A DNA stretch of 64,000 nucleotides. It comes from CALMEH01 sp031409875 (GTDB lineage Bacteria > Acidobacteriota > Blastocatellia > Pyrinomonadales > Pyrinomonadaceae). Below the pieces are notes generated by a model, which searched no databases, was not told the DNA's origin, and saw only the letters and a list, made by a program, of their open reading frames with translations. The stretch spans positions 1-64,000 of the forward strand of contig JANNYB010000045.1 of the NCBI GenBank assembly GCA_031409875.1, in the 5' to 3' direction. The position numbers and the translations under genes were made by a program. Of this stretch, positions 52,443 through 61,181 are shown in pieces (the stretch's first letter is position 1; every line of letters begins with the position of its first letter).

Positions 52443-53636
52443 AATGATTTCCTGTGCAATCAAATCTTCATACTCGCCCTGCGACATTTCCAAAAATCCG
52501 CGATAAATTTCTTCGTTATGTTCACCGAGTTTCGGACCGATCCAATCCGTGCCGCCCGGAGTTTCAGATAAAAACGGTAAGACGGCGGGAATTTTTACGG
52601 TGTCGCCGAGTTCGATTTCGACTGTTTCAAAAATTCCGCGAGCGATATATTGTTCGTCTTTGACAATGTCGGCGATTGAATAAACCGGACCTGTCGGAAC
52701 TTCTGCCGCCAAGATTTCGGCATAAGCCTCGTCGTAAGTTTTTGTCAAAGTCCAATCGGTGATGGCTTGGTCAATTTCGGCTTCGTGTCCGACTCGTCCG
52801 GCGTTGTCTTGCATTTCGGAATGTTCGGCTAAATCGGCGCGTCCGATGGCGTTCATCAAGCGGCGATAAATCGAATCGCCGTTGCCGCCGATGATGATAA
52901 ATTTGCCGTCGCGTGTCGGATAAGTCGAAGTCGGCACAATGCCTTCGAGCTTTGCACCTTGCCGTTCGCGGATGTGTCCGAGTTTGTCGTATTCCGCCAA
53001 AGTTGACTCCATCATATTGAAAATCGCTTCGTAAATCGCCACGTCCACAACTTGCCCTTCGCCACCGTTGACATCACGATGATAAACCGCCGTTAATGCG
53101 CCGAGCGCGGCGTGAAGTCCCGCCAAAGTATCGCCAATCGAAGTCCCCGTGCGAACCGGCGGACGGTCTGGATAACCGGAAGTGTAACGCATTCCGCCAA
53201 CACCTTCCGCGACATTTGCATAACCCGGACGCGACGAATACGGTCCTGTCTGTCCCCAACCCGAAACGCGCACCATTATCAAACCTTTGTTCGATTCGCG
53301 TAAGTTTTCATAACTCATTCCCCATTTTTCCATCGTTCCGGGCTTGAAATTTTCGAGCAAAATATCAACCTTCGCCGCCAATTTCCGCGCGATTTCCTGT
53401 CCTTCGGGGCGCGTCATATCGAGCGTAATTGACTTTTTATTCCGCCCCATCGAAAGCCACCACAGCGAAGTTCCTTTGTGCAATTTTCGCCAAACGCGCA
53501 ACGGATCGCCCGTTTTCGGCTTCTCGATTTTAATAACGTCCGCCCCAAATCCAGCTAACATCGAACCGCAAAACGGTCCCGCAAGAAGCTGTCCCATTTC
53601 CAATACTTTTAAGCCTTTAAGTGGTCTTTCTGTCAT
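52440..53636 (-). CDS. Class III CoA-transferase (CaiB/BaiF)
   Basis: 398 residues. The N-terminal motif LLAGPFCGSMLAGFGADVIK and the catalytic Asp in GYPDRPPVRTGTSIGDT are characteristic. It moves CoA between acids. With the lyase and aldehyde dehydrogenase it suits a catabolic CoA route. Confidence 0.93.
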   Translation of the reverse strand: MTERPLKGLKVLEMGQLLAGPFCGSMLAGFGADVIKIEKPKTGDPLRVWRKLHKGTSLWWLSMGRNKKSITLDMTRPEGQEIARKLAAKVDILLENFKPGTMEKWGMSYENLRESNKGLIMVRVSGWGQTGPYSSRPGYANVAEGVGGMRYTSGYPDRPPVRTGTSIGDTLAGLHAALGALTAVYHRDVNGGEGQVVDVAIYEAIFNMMESTLAEYDKLGHIRERQGAKLEGIVPTSTYPTRDGKFIIIGGNGDSIYRRLMNAIGRADLAEHSEMQDNAGRVGHEAEIDQAITDWTLTKTYDEAYAEILAAEVPTGPVYSIADIVKDEQYIARGIFETVEIELGDTVKIPAVLPFLSETPGGTDWIGPKLGEHNEEIYRGFLEMSQGEYEDLIAQEII

Positions 53637-53656
53637 AAATTAGTTCAAAAAAATTC

Positions 53657-54259
53657 TTAGCTATAAAAAACAACCTTCCGTTGATCAAAATCACATAAAA
53701 ACAAATCAATAATATCGTCCGCTAATCTCTCTAATTTCCTTTGAGAGTTTTGTAGTCGCGTAATTTCATCTCTTATCTGGCTTTCAGAAGTAATTTTTAT
53801 ACCTTCTAAACAGTTCTCCAATCTTTGGTGAAAACCTATCCACCTGTTCCAATGAACAGAAACTTTGTTCTTGTAGCCCGAAACATAAAAACGGTCTAAA
53901 TTATTTAATTCAATGGCTTTTACAAACCTAGCCAAATGAAGTGCTGACCTTAGTTCACTTGTTTTTCTGACTTCTGATAATCCGTAATAAATCCAATGTA
54001 AATTATTCTGATTTATTTGTTGATTTTGAGTTTCGTCAATTTTCCAAAAATCTTCACTGTTTTTGTATAAAGCCTTGTATTGTATTCCAAACAATTTGCA
54101 TTTGTTCTTATTAAAAAAGATGAAATCAGCAGGTAAAAGTTTCTCATCAATCTGGGTTAATGGAAAAGGAAATACTTCAAATCCTTCATCAAAAAAATAT
54201 TGAACTATTTGGTGGCTAGTCCAATATTCACTTTGTCTTTCATAAACGTATGGTGTCAT
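53657..54259 (-). CDS. Hypothetical protein, possibly nuclease-like
   Basis: 200 residues, AT-rich and Asn/Gln-rich compared with its neighbours, which hints at recent transfer. The strand pattern LLPADFIFFNKNKCKLFGIQYKAL has a D and later QxK arrangement as in PD-(D/E)XK nucleases, but this is a guess. Its ATG overlaps the GNAT stop as ATGA (54256-54259). Confidence 0.6.
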   Translation of the reverse strand: MTPYVYERQSEYWTSHQIVQYFFDEGFEVFPFPLTQIDEKLLPADFIFFNKNKCKLFGIQYKALYKNSEDFWKIDETQNQQINQNNLHWIYYGLSEVRKTSELRSALHLARFVKAIELNNLDRFYVSGYKNKVSVHWNRWIGFHQRLENCLEGIKITSESQIRDEITRLQNSQRKLERLADDIIDLFLCDFDQRKVVFYS

Positions 54260-54774
54260 AAAATTTCTTTCGCAAAAACCAAATTTATAAATTCGTTTTT
54301 ACCGTCGGAAAAATCGGTCGTGCCGATGATTTTCATCCCGATTTTTTCGTAAAACTTTTGTGCCGCAATGTTTTTGTCCCAAACGCCGAGCCAGAGCGTT
54401 TCGTAACCTTTTTCTTGTGCGATTTCAAAACAGCGATTCATCAAACTTTCGCCAATTCGTTTGCCTTTCATCTTTTCCAAAATATAAATTCGCTGGACTT
54501 CAATCGCATTTTTGCCGCGTAAACATTCGATTTTTTTGCCTTCGCGCAGTTTGACGTAGCCGATTGCTTTGCCGTCCGATTCGGCAATCAAAAACGTCGA
54601 ATTTGCATCTTCAAATTCATTTGTAAGTGCTTCTAAACTAAAAAATTTCACACAATATTCGGCTAAATCTTTTGACGGATCAAGTTCAAAATATGCTTCG
54701 TAACAAGTTGTAATGCCCAAAGCCGAAATTATTTGGACATCGGAAATTGTTGCTTGGCGGATTTCTAAAGCCAT
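54256..54774 (-). CDS. GNAT family N-acetyltransferase
   Basis: 172 residues. The acetyl-CoA loop is IEVQRIYILEKMKGKRIGES, and the motif IAAQKFYEKIGMKIIG is typical. The substrate is unknown. It is coupled to the downstream gene by an ATGA overlap. Confidence 0.9.
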   Translation of the reverse strand: MALEIRQATISDVQIISALGITTCYEAYFELDPSKDLAEYCVKFFSLEALTNEFEDANSTFLIAESDGKAIGYVKLREGKKIECLRGKNAIEVQRIYILEKMKGKRIGESLMNRCFEIAQEKGYETLWLGVWDKNIAAQKFYEKIGMKIIGTTDFSDGKNEFINLVFAKEIL

Positions 54775-54776
54775 TT

Positions 54777-55061
54777 TTATTCGGATTGCTCGATTTTTTT
54801 AACTAATTCCTTGGCTTCGGGAGTTTCAATTTTCCGTAATAACTGAAACATCTTGCCCGCATTAAGCAACAGACGATACATCTTTTCCGTGTCTTCGTTC
54901 GATAAAGCATGCGAAACCGGATAATATTCGTCCCAACCTAACATAAATTCGCCAACCGCACCGCTCACGCCCGATTCCGTTTCGACCAAAATTAAGCCAA
55001 ATTCTTCCTCGTCTTTCTTCCAATCGGCAGATATTATTTCTTCAAAAGTTGTTTCTTTCAT
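54777..55061 (-). CDS. Small hypothetical protein
   Basis: 94 residues from ATG 55061. Acidic, with strands EEFGLILVETESGVSGAVGE and a helical C-terminus (MYRLLLNAGKMFQLLRK). No known motif. Only two bases separate it from the GNAT gene. Confidence 0.55.
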   Translation of the reverse strand: MKETTFEEIISADWKKDEEEFGLILVETESGVSGAVGEFMLGWDEYYPVSHALSNEDTEKMYRLLLNAGKMFQLLRKIETPEAKELVKKIEQSE

Positions 55062-55074
55062 CGGCAAAATTTTA

Positions 55075-55707
55075 TCAAAAAGGAATGTCCAATGTCAGCA
55101 AAGATTGATCGACTTCTTCTAAACTCACAACATCGGCATATTTCGCGTCCAAATCGTTCAAATTTGCTTCGTGAGCAGACGCGGAACGGTCGCCGACGCA
55201 TTCGCGGACAACATTTGTCAGAAAACCGTTTTGACACGAATCAACCGCCGAAGCGCGAACGCAACCCGAAGTCGTGCAACCCGTAATTATAAGCGTATCA
55301 ACCTTTTGCGCCGTCAAAGCCGAAGCTAAAGCCGTTCCAAAAAACGCCGAAGCATATTGTTTTGTCCAAACAACTTCGCCCGAAATCGGCGTTAATCTTT
55401 CATCAATCTCAACCCAATTTGAACCGATTTTCAGATGTGCAAGGCTCGGAACTTTCTTAACAAAAACGCCCGCCGAAACCATCGCTTCATCATAAGCCGT
55501 CGTCGTAAAATGAACGGGCAAATTTCGAGAACGAAATGAATCGAGCAGTTGTTTAGTTGCCGAAATTTCCTTGTCCAAATTTGAGCCAAGCGGACAATTT
55601 GTGTCGGTAAAGCCTTTAATAAAATCAATTACAAGCAAAGCCGGACTTGTCCCGAAGCCGACTTTGTTGCCGAAACCGCGTTGGCTATACATTTCTTTGT
55701 CGCTCAT
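55075..55707 (-). CDS. Isochorismatase-family amidohydrolase (N-carbamoylsarcosine amidase-like)
   Basis: 210 residues. The start YSQRGFGNKVGFGTSPALLV, catalytic Asp28 (VIDF), Lys116 (VWTKQYASAFFGT) and Cys149 (GCTTSGCVRASAVD) match N-carbamoylsarcosine amidohydrolase and maleamate amidohydrolase. Such enzymes hydrolyse a carbamoyl or amide group made by ring opening. That is consistent with HyuA/HyuB and the hydantoinase-type gene being in the same region. Confidence 0.88.
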   Translation of the reverse strand: MSDKEMYSQRGFGNKVGFGTSPALLVIDFIKGFTDTNCPLGSNLDKEISATKQLLDSFRSRNLPVHFTTTAYDEAMVSAGVFVKKVPSLAHLKIGSNWVEIDERLTPISGEVVWTKQYASAFFGTALASALTAQKVDTLIITGCTTSGCVRASAVDSCQNGFLTNVVRECVGDRSASAHEANLNDLDAKYADVVSLEEVDQSLLTLDIPF

Positions 55708-56219
55708 AAAATCTCTTCCAAATCCAACTCAAAACCTTCTAAAACATCTTCGCCGGAAACAGTTTTCGGGTTTTCCAGAATCTCGATTTCGCCATTTTTG
55801 CGATAGATATGAACTTGCTTTTTATACGGGTCAATCAGCCAACCAAGTCGCACACCGTTTTCGATAAATTCCGCCATTTTGTCTTGAATCGGTTTTAATC
55901 TATCGGATTTTGAACGCAATTCAACGACAAAATCGGGAGCAATCGGCGGAAAACCTTCGCGTTGTTTCTGTGTTAAAGCGTTGTATCTTTCCTTCAAAAT
56001 CCAAGAACATTTTGCAGAAATATTTGTCTTATTTCGCAACTTAAACCCTGTATTTATGAAAGTTTTGCCTTTGCCATTTTTCTTCGCCCACAAATGAAGT
56101 TGTAAATTGACTTCACAATTTCTACTGCTTGTTTCCGCACTGCTTGGATACCAAATTATTGAGTTTCCATTATAATCAACGGAAATTCTCGTTCTACCTT
56201 TTTCAATTACCGTTGACAT
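55704..56219 (-). CDS. Uma2 family endonuclease-like protein
   Basis: 171 residues from ATG 56219, preceded by GTGAGGT. The catalytic pattern PPIAPDFVVELRSKSDRL and GVRLGWLIDPYKKQVHIYR are family features of the PD-(D/E)XK Uma2 group. Its stop overlaps the isochorismatase start as ATGA. Confidence 0.9.
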   Translation of the reverse strand: MSTVIEKGRTRISVDYNGNSIIWYPSSAETSSRNCEVNLQLHLWAKKNGKGKTFINTGFKLRNKTNISAKCSWILKERYNALTQKQREGFPPIAPDFVVELRSKSDRLKPIQDKMAEFIENGVRLGWLIDPYKKQVHIYRKNGEIEILENPKTVSGEDVLEGFELDLEEIL

Positions 56220-56260
56220 AGAATTTACCTCACAATTCTTTTGCTTTATTCTAATCGAAA

Positions 56261-57052
56261 ATGCCAATGATAAAAAGTCCTTTACGTTATCCGGGCGGAA
56301 AAAGCCGCATTGCCAAATTTATTGTCGAACAATTTCCGATGTTTGATGAATACCGCGAACCATTTCTTGGCGGCGGCTCGGTTTTTATTGAAACAAAGCG
56401 GCGATTTTCAGATAAAAAGTTTTGGCTCAATGATGCTTATTTTGACCTTTTTACGTTTTGGAAACAGGTGCAAATTGACGCTGATGTTTTGTGCGAAAAA
56501 ATTATCGATCTGAAAAATCAATTTCCGAATGGCAAAAGACTTTATCAATTTCTCAAAAGCAACCGCGACAATTTAGAAATTGCTTCGGCGTTTTTTATCT
56601 TCAATCGCATTACTTTTTCCGGCACGACTCTGAGCGGCGGTTTCAGCGAATCGGCGTTTCGCGGACGTTTTACGATGAGCAGTATTGAAAGAATCAAACC
56701 TTTGCAGAACTTGCTCGAAAACGTCAAAATTACGAATCTCGATTACGAAGATTTAGTCAGCGCGAAAGGCGAAAACGTCTTTCTTTATCTCGACCCGCCG
56801 TATTTTTCCGCGCAAAAATCTTTGCTTTACGGCAAAAAAGGAAATCTGCACAAAAACTTTGACTACGAAAAATTTGCGGACGTAATGAAATCTTGCAAAC
56901 ACAAATGGCTAATCAATTTAGACGATTGTGAATACATCCGCGAACTCTTTTCATTCGCCAAAATTGCGCCGTTGCAATTTGCTTACGGAATGCGAAACGT
57001 CAAAAAAAATTCAAGCCAAATCGGGCGCGAACTGCTCATCTCAAATTATTAA
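56261..57052 (+). CDS. DNA adenine methyltransferase (Dam/D12 class)
   Basis: 263 residues. SAM-binding motif YPGGKSRIA (10-18) and the EPFLGGGSVF block, followed by catalytic DPPY at 178-181 (LYLDPPYFSAQ). It methylates adenine N6. No restriction enzyme gene is beside it, so it may be orphan. It is divergent from the Uma2 gene by 41 bases. Confidence 0.92.
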   Translation: MPMIKSPLRYPGGKSRIAKFIVEQFPMFDEYREPFLGGGSVFIETKRRFSDKKFWLNDAYFDLFTFWKQVQIDADVLCEKIIDLKNQFPNGKRLYQFLKSNRDNLEIASAFFIFNRITFSGTTLSGGFSESAFRGRFTMSSIERIKPLQNLLENVKITNLDYEDLVSAKGENVFLYLDPPYFSAQKSLLYGKKGNLHKNFDYEKFADVMKSCKHKWLINLDDCEYIRELFSFAKIAPLQFAYGMRNVKKNSSQIGRELLISNY

Positions 57053-57066
57053 AGAACCAAAGAAAC

Positions 57067-57168
57067 TTGCCCGCGAATTACGCGAATCGGCGCGAATATT
57101 TTTAGAATTTATTTCGATTGAGCAAAATCTGATTTTATTCGCGTTTATTCGCGTTTATTCGCGGGCAA
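57067..57168. repeat. Inverted repeat, GCCCGCGAA family
   Basis: TTGCCCGCGAATTACGCGAA faces TTCGCGTTTATTCGCGGGCA. It lies between two convergent genes and nearly fills the gap. Confidence 0.88.
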
Positions 57169-57180
57169 ATCTTCTTTCAA

Positions 57181-58992
57181 TTACGCCGAAATTGCTTCGG
57201 TTTTGCCGTTGCCGTTCCAAGTTGCGACAACGCCGATAGCTTCGGGAACTTCGCCGATTGAAAATAGCGGAAATTCGCCGCGTTTTTCGCGTAAATCGGC
57301 GCGTAATGTTTCGGTTGCCGCATCGTCAATTGACAAATCCGCGTTCAAAACTACGCCGTAATCGCGTTTTGCTTTTTCGATGGAAACCAAACCGTTTCGC
57401 ACGTCTTTGAAAACATTTTCGCTCGGACGGTCAAACGGGTCTTTCCAACCGCCGCCGCCGGCTGTGCGATAAATCAGCACATCGCCTGCTTTGACAATCA
57501 CGCGAGAAATTTTTGACGGCAGATTTTCGCGTGTGCCGTCGGCACGAATCAACTCTTTGGTTGACTTTGCTCCGGCAAGTCCGCCCATAATTCCCCAAGG
57601 TTCGGAACGGTCGCGGTCATCGTGGATGGCGATTTCGCCGTCAACGTCGAAGCGATAAACTTTGTGAACCGCGTTGCCGCCGCGATGAAAGCCCGCGCCG
57701 CCCGTATCCATTAGGCTTCCGTATTCCATCACAGTAATCGGATAATAGCTTTCGAGATATTCAGTCGGGATATTTTCAAAAAGTGGCCACCACGAATGCG
57801 CGTCCATTCCGTCGCCGACCGGACGACCGGGAATTCCGCCGTAAGTTATTTCCATCAAGTGGAAAAATTCGCCGTTTTCATCGTTGCCGTTGTAAAGCAA
57901 ATATGGCGAAGTTCCGTAACCTGCGGCGGTCGAAAGTTCCGGTGCGCCTTTGCCTAACGCGCCGCCGAGAACGTCAAAAAGCCGAGTCAAAGCGTGTGTT
58001 CGGCAACCTAAAGCCGCCGGAAATTCGGGATTTAGCAGAGATTTTTCGGGAATCGTAACGTGCAAAAGCGGATAAAATCCGTCGTTGAAAAGAATCTGCG
58101 GGTCGAAAACCATAATCAGATAGACACCGATGAACATCTTAAACATTTCCTCGTTCAAATAAAAATTTATCGGTCCCGGGGCTTGCGGGTCTGTGCCTGT
58201 CCAATCAAAATAGGCTTCGTGACCTTTGCGGTAAATCGTCAGCTTCATTTTATAAGGTCCGTTGCCGCGCCCGTCGTCGTCAATGTAATCTTCAAATTCG
58301 AGCGGCGTTTCCGGCAGACACATCACGATTAGCTGTTTCATCGCCTCGTGCGTTCTTTGCAAAAGTGCTTCTAAACCTTGAATATAAACGTCTTTGCCGA
58401 ATCGCTCACACATTTCCTTGACGCGCTTATCAGCCGTCCGACACGCCGCGACAATCGCCATCAGGTCAAAATAATTCATCGTCGGCATCCGCGAATTCGC
58501 CAAAATTGTGTCCAATAAATCTTCGTTCAAAACGCCGCCCGCAAATAATTTTACCGGCGGAATGCGCGTTCCTTCGCCGAAAATCGTGTCGGCATCGGTC
58601 GGCAACGAACCCGAAACAGGTCCGCCCATATCAATCGTATGCCCGAATTGCGAACCCCAACCGACGAGTTCGCCTTCATAAAAAATTGGCATCAAAACCA
58701 TCCAATCGTTAATGTGCGAAATCGCGCCGCCACACGAATACGGATCGCTGACCATAAAAACGTCACCTTCATTTACGCCGCGTTTCCAATTCGCCAAAAA
58801 TCCGTTGATGTATGAACCGAATTGTCCGACAACCATTCGCCCGTCAGGATGACAAATCATCGGAAAACCGTCGTGTTGTTCACGAATCACGGGCGACATC
58901 GCCGAGCGAAACAAAACCGAATCCATCTCTTCACGCGCATTGCGAAGCGCGTTTTCCAGAATATCTAAAGTAATTTTATCAATTTCGGGCAT
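57181..58992 (-). CDS. hyuB: Hydantoinase/oxoprolinase subunit B (HyuB-like)
   Basis: 603 residues, typical length. The start IDKITLDILENALRNAREEM, then REQHDGFPMICHPDG, GDVFMVSDPYSCGGAISHIN and RTAGGGGWKDPFDRP are family motifs. With HyuA it makes an ATP-dependent hydrolase of cyclic amides. The operator-like palindrome at 59007 is 14 bases before ATG 58992. Confidence 0.93.
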   Translation of the reverse strand: MPEIDKITLDILENALRNAREEMDSVLFRSAMSPVIREQHDGFPMICHPDGRMVVGQFGSYINGFLANWKRGVNEGDVFMVSDPYSCGGAISHINDWMVLMPIFYEGELVGWGSQFGHTIDMGGPVSGSLPTDADTIFGEGTRIPPVKLFAGGVLNEDLLDTILANSRMPTMNYFDLMAIVAACRTADKRVKEMCERFGKDVYIQGLEALLQRTHEAMKQLIVMCLPETPLEFEDYIDDDGRGNGPYKMKLTIYRKGHEAYFDWTGTDPQAPGPINFYLNEEMFKMFIGVYLIMVFDPQILFNDGFYPLLHVTIPEKSLLNPEFPAALGCRTHALTRLFDVLGGALGKGAPELSTAAGYGTSPYLLYNGNDENGEFFHLMEITYGGIPGRPVGDGMDAHSWWPLFENIPTEYLESYYPITVMEYGSLMDTGGAGFHRGGNAVHKVYRFDVDGEIAIHDDRDRSEPWGIMGGLAGAKSTKELIRADGTRENLPSKISRVIVKAGDVLIYRTAGGGGWKDPFDRPSENVFKDVRNGLVSIEKAKRDYGVVLNADLSIDDAATETLRADLREKRGEFPLFSIGEVPEAIGVVATWNGNGKTEAISA

Positions 58993-59006
58993 CGTTTTAT
59001 CCTCAA

Positions 59007-59028
59007 TTTGTTATAGACTTATAACCAA
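59007..59028 (-). promoter_or_regulatory. Operator-like palindrome upstream of HyuB
   Basis: TTTGTTATA-GACT-TATAACCAA; one change from perfect nine-base arms. Located 14 bases upstream of the HyuB ATG, the same spacing as at the 42981 gene. Confidence 0.75.
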
Positions 59029-59069
59029 TTTTACATCAAAAATTCAAAAAGTAAAAGCCGAAAGAAATA

Positions 59070-59146
59070 TTGCCCGCGAAACACGCGAAACACACGAAAA
59101 AAAGAATATTATTTTGCTTTTTTTTTAGAATGTTTCGCGGACAAAC
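59070..59146. repeat. Inverted repeat, GCCCGCGAA family
   Basis: TTGCCCGCGAAACACGCGAA and GAATGTTTCGCGGACAA flank an AT-rich centre. It fills the gap before the next gene. Confidence 0.85.
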
Positions 59147-59165
59147 AGCATTAGTAGAAGTTTTC

Positions 59166-59558
59166 TCACAGCTTTTCGTTTCTCGTTTTCCAGTAAAAAA
59201 TCGCCATCAAGATTCCGAAAAATCCATCGTAAATAACCGCCGCAATGAGCATCGGTTTGGCGTGATTTATTAAAAGCAAATGGACGCAACTTGTAGCAAA
59301 AAACAGCTTTCCGATTGCGCCGATTAACGCTATTGCGCGATTGCGAATCGGCTCTTTTGCCAAAAACCAATAGCCGACACCCAGCACAAAAACGAACGCC
59401 CAAAGATTGTAATGATAAAATCTGAGAGTCGTGTTGGCTCCGGTTTCGGTAAAAAACATTTCGAGATGATTAGACATCGAAGCCATTGCCAAAATCGCCC
59501 CCAAGATGTTGCCAATCGCCGTAATTTTAAAACAGATTTTGTAAAAAGATAGATTCAT
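59166..59558 (-). CDS. Small four-helix membrane protein
   Basis: 130 residues with four hydrophobic segments (ITAIGNILGAILAMASM, YNLWAFVFVLGVGYWFLA, ALIGAIGKLFFATSCVHLLL, MLIAAVIYDGFFGILMAIFY). No catalytic motif. The position of Lys in the third helix is typical of this small-protein group, but I do not know its function. Confidence 0.7.
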   Translation of the reverse strand: MNLSFYKICFKITAIGNILGAILAMASMSNHLEMFFTETGANTTLRFYHYNLWAFVFVLGVGYWFLAKEPIRNRAIALIGAIGKLFFATSCVHLLLINHAKPMLIAAVIYDGFFGILMAIFYWKTRNEKL

Positions 59559-59588
59559 AAGTTTTAGATTCCCGCTTTTTCGGCAAAA

Positions 59589-61037
59589 TTACAAATTCGT
59601 GATTTCGCCAACAACTCTTTCCGCCGACTCCAACGCGCCTTCCATTCCGGGCGCGTTTTCCGCCGTGTGTTCGCCTGCAAAATGAATTTTGCCAACGGGC
59701 GTTTTTAAATTCGGCTGAATTTCCTTTAGCTGTCCGACGGTGAAATGCGAATACGCGCCGCGCACGAATTCATCGTTTGTCCAAGATTTGGTCGCGCCGG
59801 TTTCGATTTGGTTTTTCATCATCGGCAACGCCTTTGCAAATTCTTTTTTGCCCCAATTTATTCGCGCTTTGTCCGATAATTTTTCGGGCAAATTTGCGCC
59901 GCTGCCGTCCGTCCAAAGCGTGAAAATTCCCCGCGCATCGCCGCGTTTTCCCGATGCGTTAAAAATCCGTTCGCAAGGCGTGTCCGTCCAAATTGATGAA
60001 CCTAAATTTTCTTTATCCCAATTTTCGCGCTTTGCTTGCAGAAAAACTTTCGTGATGCGCGTGTAAGCCAATTCTTTTATCGCTTTTGCTTTCGATTCGG
60101 GCAAAGCAGGTGCAAATTCGATGTCGCGCAAAACCGAAAAAGGAATTGTGCAAATCAATTTATCAGCTTCGAGCGAGATATTTTTACCTTTTTGCTCAAA
60201 CGAAACTATGACCGATTTTTCATCTTGCGAAATTTGTTTGACTCGTGCATTGAGAACGATTCTTGCGCCTGATTTGACCAAATTTTCAAACAATGCTTTC
60301 GGAATTAAATCGTTTCCGCCGATGATGTGAACGGCTTTTGTTCCCGCGCCGATTCTGCGCCGCGCTTCCCATAAAATTCCGCCTGCCGAAACTGTTTCAA
60401 TCGAATTGTAATTGAGCGAAATATTCATCAAACGAATCATTTCGCTTGAAACGCCGCGTTTTCTTAACGCTTCCGCCAATGAAATTTGGTCAAATTCAAA
60501 AAGTTTCGCCGGATTTGCGCGAACTTCGCCCGCCATTGCGACAATGTTTTTTATCAAAATCGTTGGCGGCAAATCCTTCGCTTCTTCGGCTGATAAATTA
60601 TACGGATTCGCGTCTAAAACCGAGCCGACCGGATAAATTTTGCCTTTCAAAATTGCGGAAGTTCCGATGCCTTTTTGTAAATTCGTAACGCTGCCGCCGG
60701 TTTCGGTTGCGCTCGAAACTTCTTCGTATTTTATGTCGAATTTCTTCGCGTAATTCAAAAATCTTTTGTAACCGTCGCCGATTAATTCGCCGCCGAGTTC
60801 GACCGATTGATTGTCTTTAAATTGTTCGCGCAAAGTTAAGATGCGCCCGCCGATGCGATTTCTGGCTTCCAAAATTATGACATCAAAACCTTTCTGCGCG
60901 AGTTCAAAAGCCGCCGACAAGCCCGAAAGTCCTGCGCCGAGAACAATTACGCTTTGCCGTTTTGTTTGGCTGAAAATTGATTTTGACAGCAAAACGGAAC
61001 TTGTTGAAAAAATAAATTCGCGGCGTGTCAGATTCAT
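59589..61037 (-). CDS. Flavin-dependent amine oxidase
   Basis: 482 residues. A twin-Arg-like start (RREFIFSTSS) precedes the FAD-binding GAGLSGLSAA and LEARNRIGGRI. The C-terminal motif GKIHFAGEHTAENAPGMEGA is the usual FAD site. It oxidises amines to imines or aldehydes, probably after export. Its substrate could be a polyamine or aromatic amine. Confidence 0.9.
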   Translation of the reverse strand: MNLTRREFIFSTSSVLLSKSIFSQTKRQSVIVLGAGLSGLSAAFELAQKGFDVIILEARNRIGGRILTLREQFKDNQSVELGGELIGDGYKRFLNYAKKFDIKYEEVSSATETGGSVTNLQKGIGTSAILKGKIYPVGSVLDANPYNLSAEEAKDLPPTILIKNIVAMAGEVRANPAKLFEFDQISLAEALRKRGVSSEMIRLMNISLNYNSIETVSAGGILWEARRRIGAGTKAVHIIGGNDLIPKALFENLVKSGARIVLNARVKQISQDEKSVIVSFEQKGKNISLEADKLICTIPFSVLRDIEFAPALPESKAKAIKELAYTRITKVFLQAKRENWDKENLGSSIWTDTPCERIFNASGKRGDARGIFTLWTDGSGANLPEKLSDKARINWGKKEFAKALPMMKNQIETGATKSWTNDEFVRGAYSHFTVGQLKEIQPNLKTPVGKIHFAGEHTAENAPGMEGALESAERVVGEITNL

Positions 61038-61040
61038 AAA

Positions 61041-61178
61041 AGTTTTGAGTCCAAACTTTAGTTTGCCGCAACTGCCAGCGAAGCGGCGCAGTTGCCTACG
61101 TTAATTTAACGAAAACCTGAATCGGAGCGAAAACCGCATTGCTTCGCTCGCGGTTTGCCGCCTGAAGGCGGGACTCCA
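61041..61178. repeat. Inverted repeat, GAGTCCAAACTTTAGTTTG family
   Basis: The left part GAGTCCAAACTTTAGTTTGC and the right part GCGGGACTCCAAACTT are shared with 34286, 42091 and 49725. It lies between two minus-strand genes. Confidence 0.85.
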
Positions 61179-61181
61179 AAC

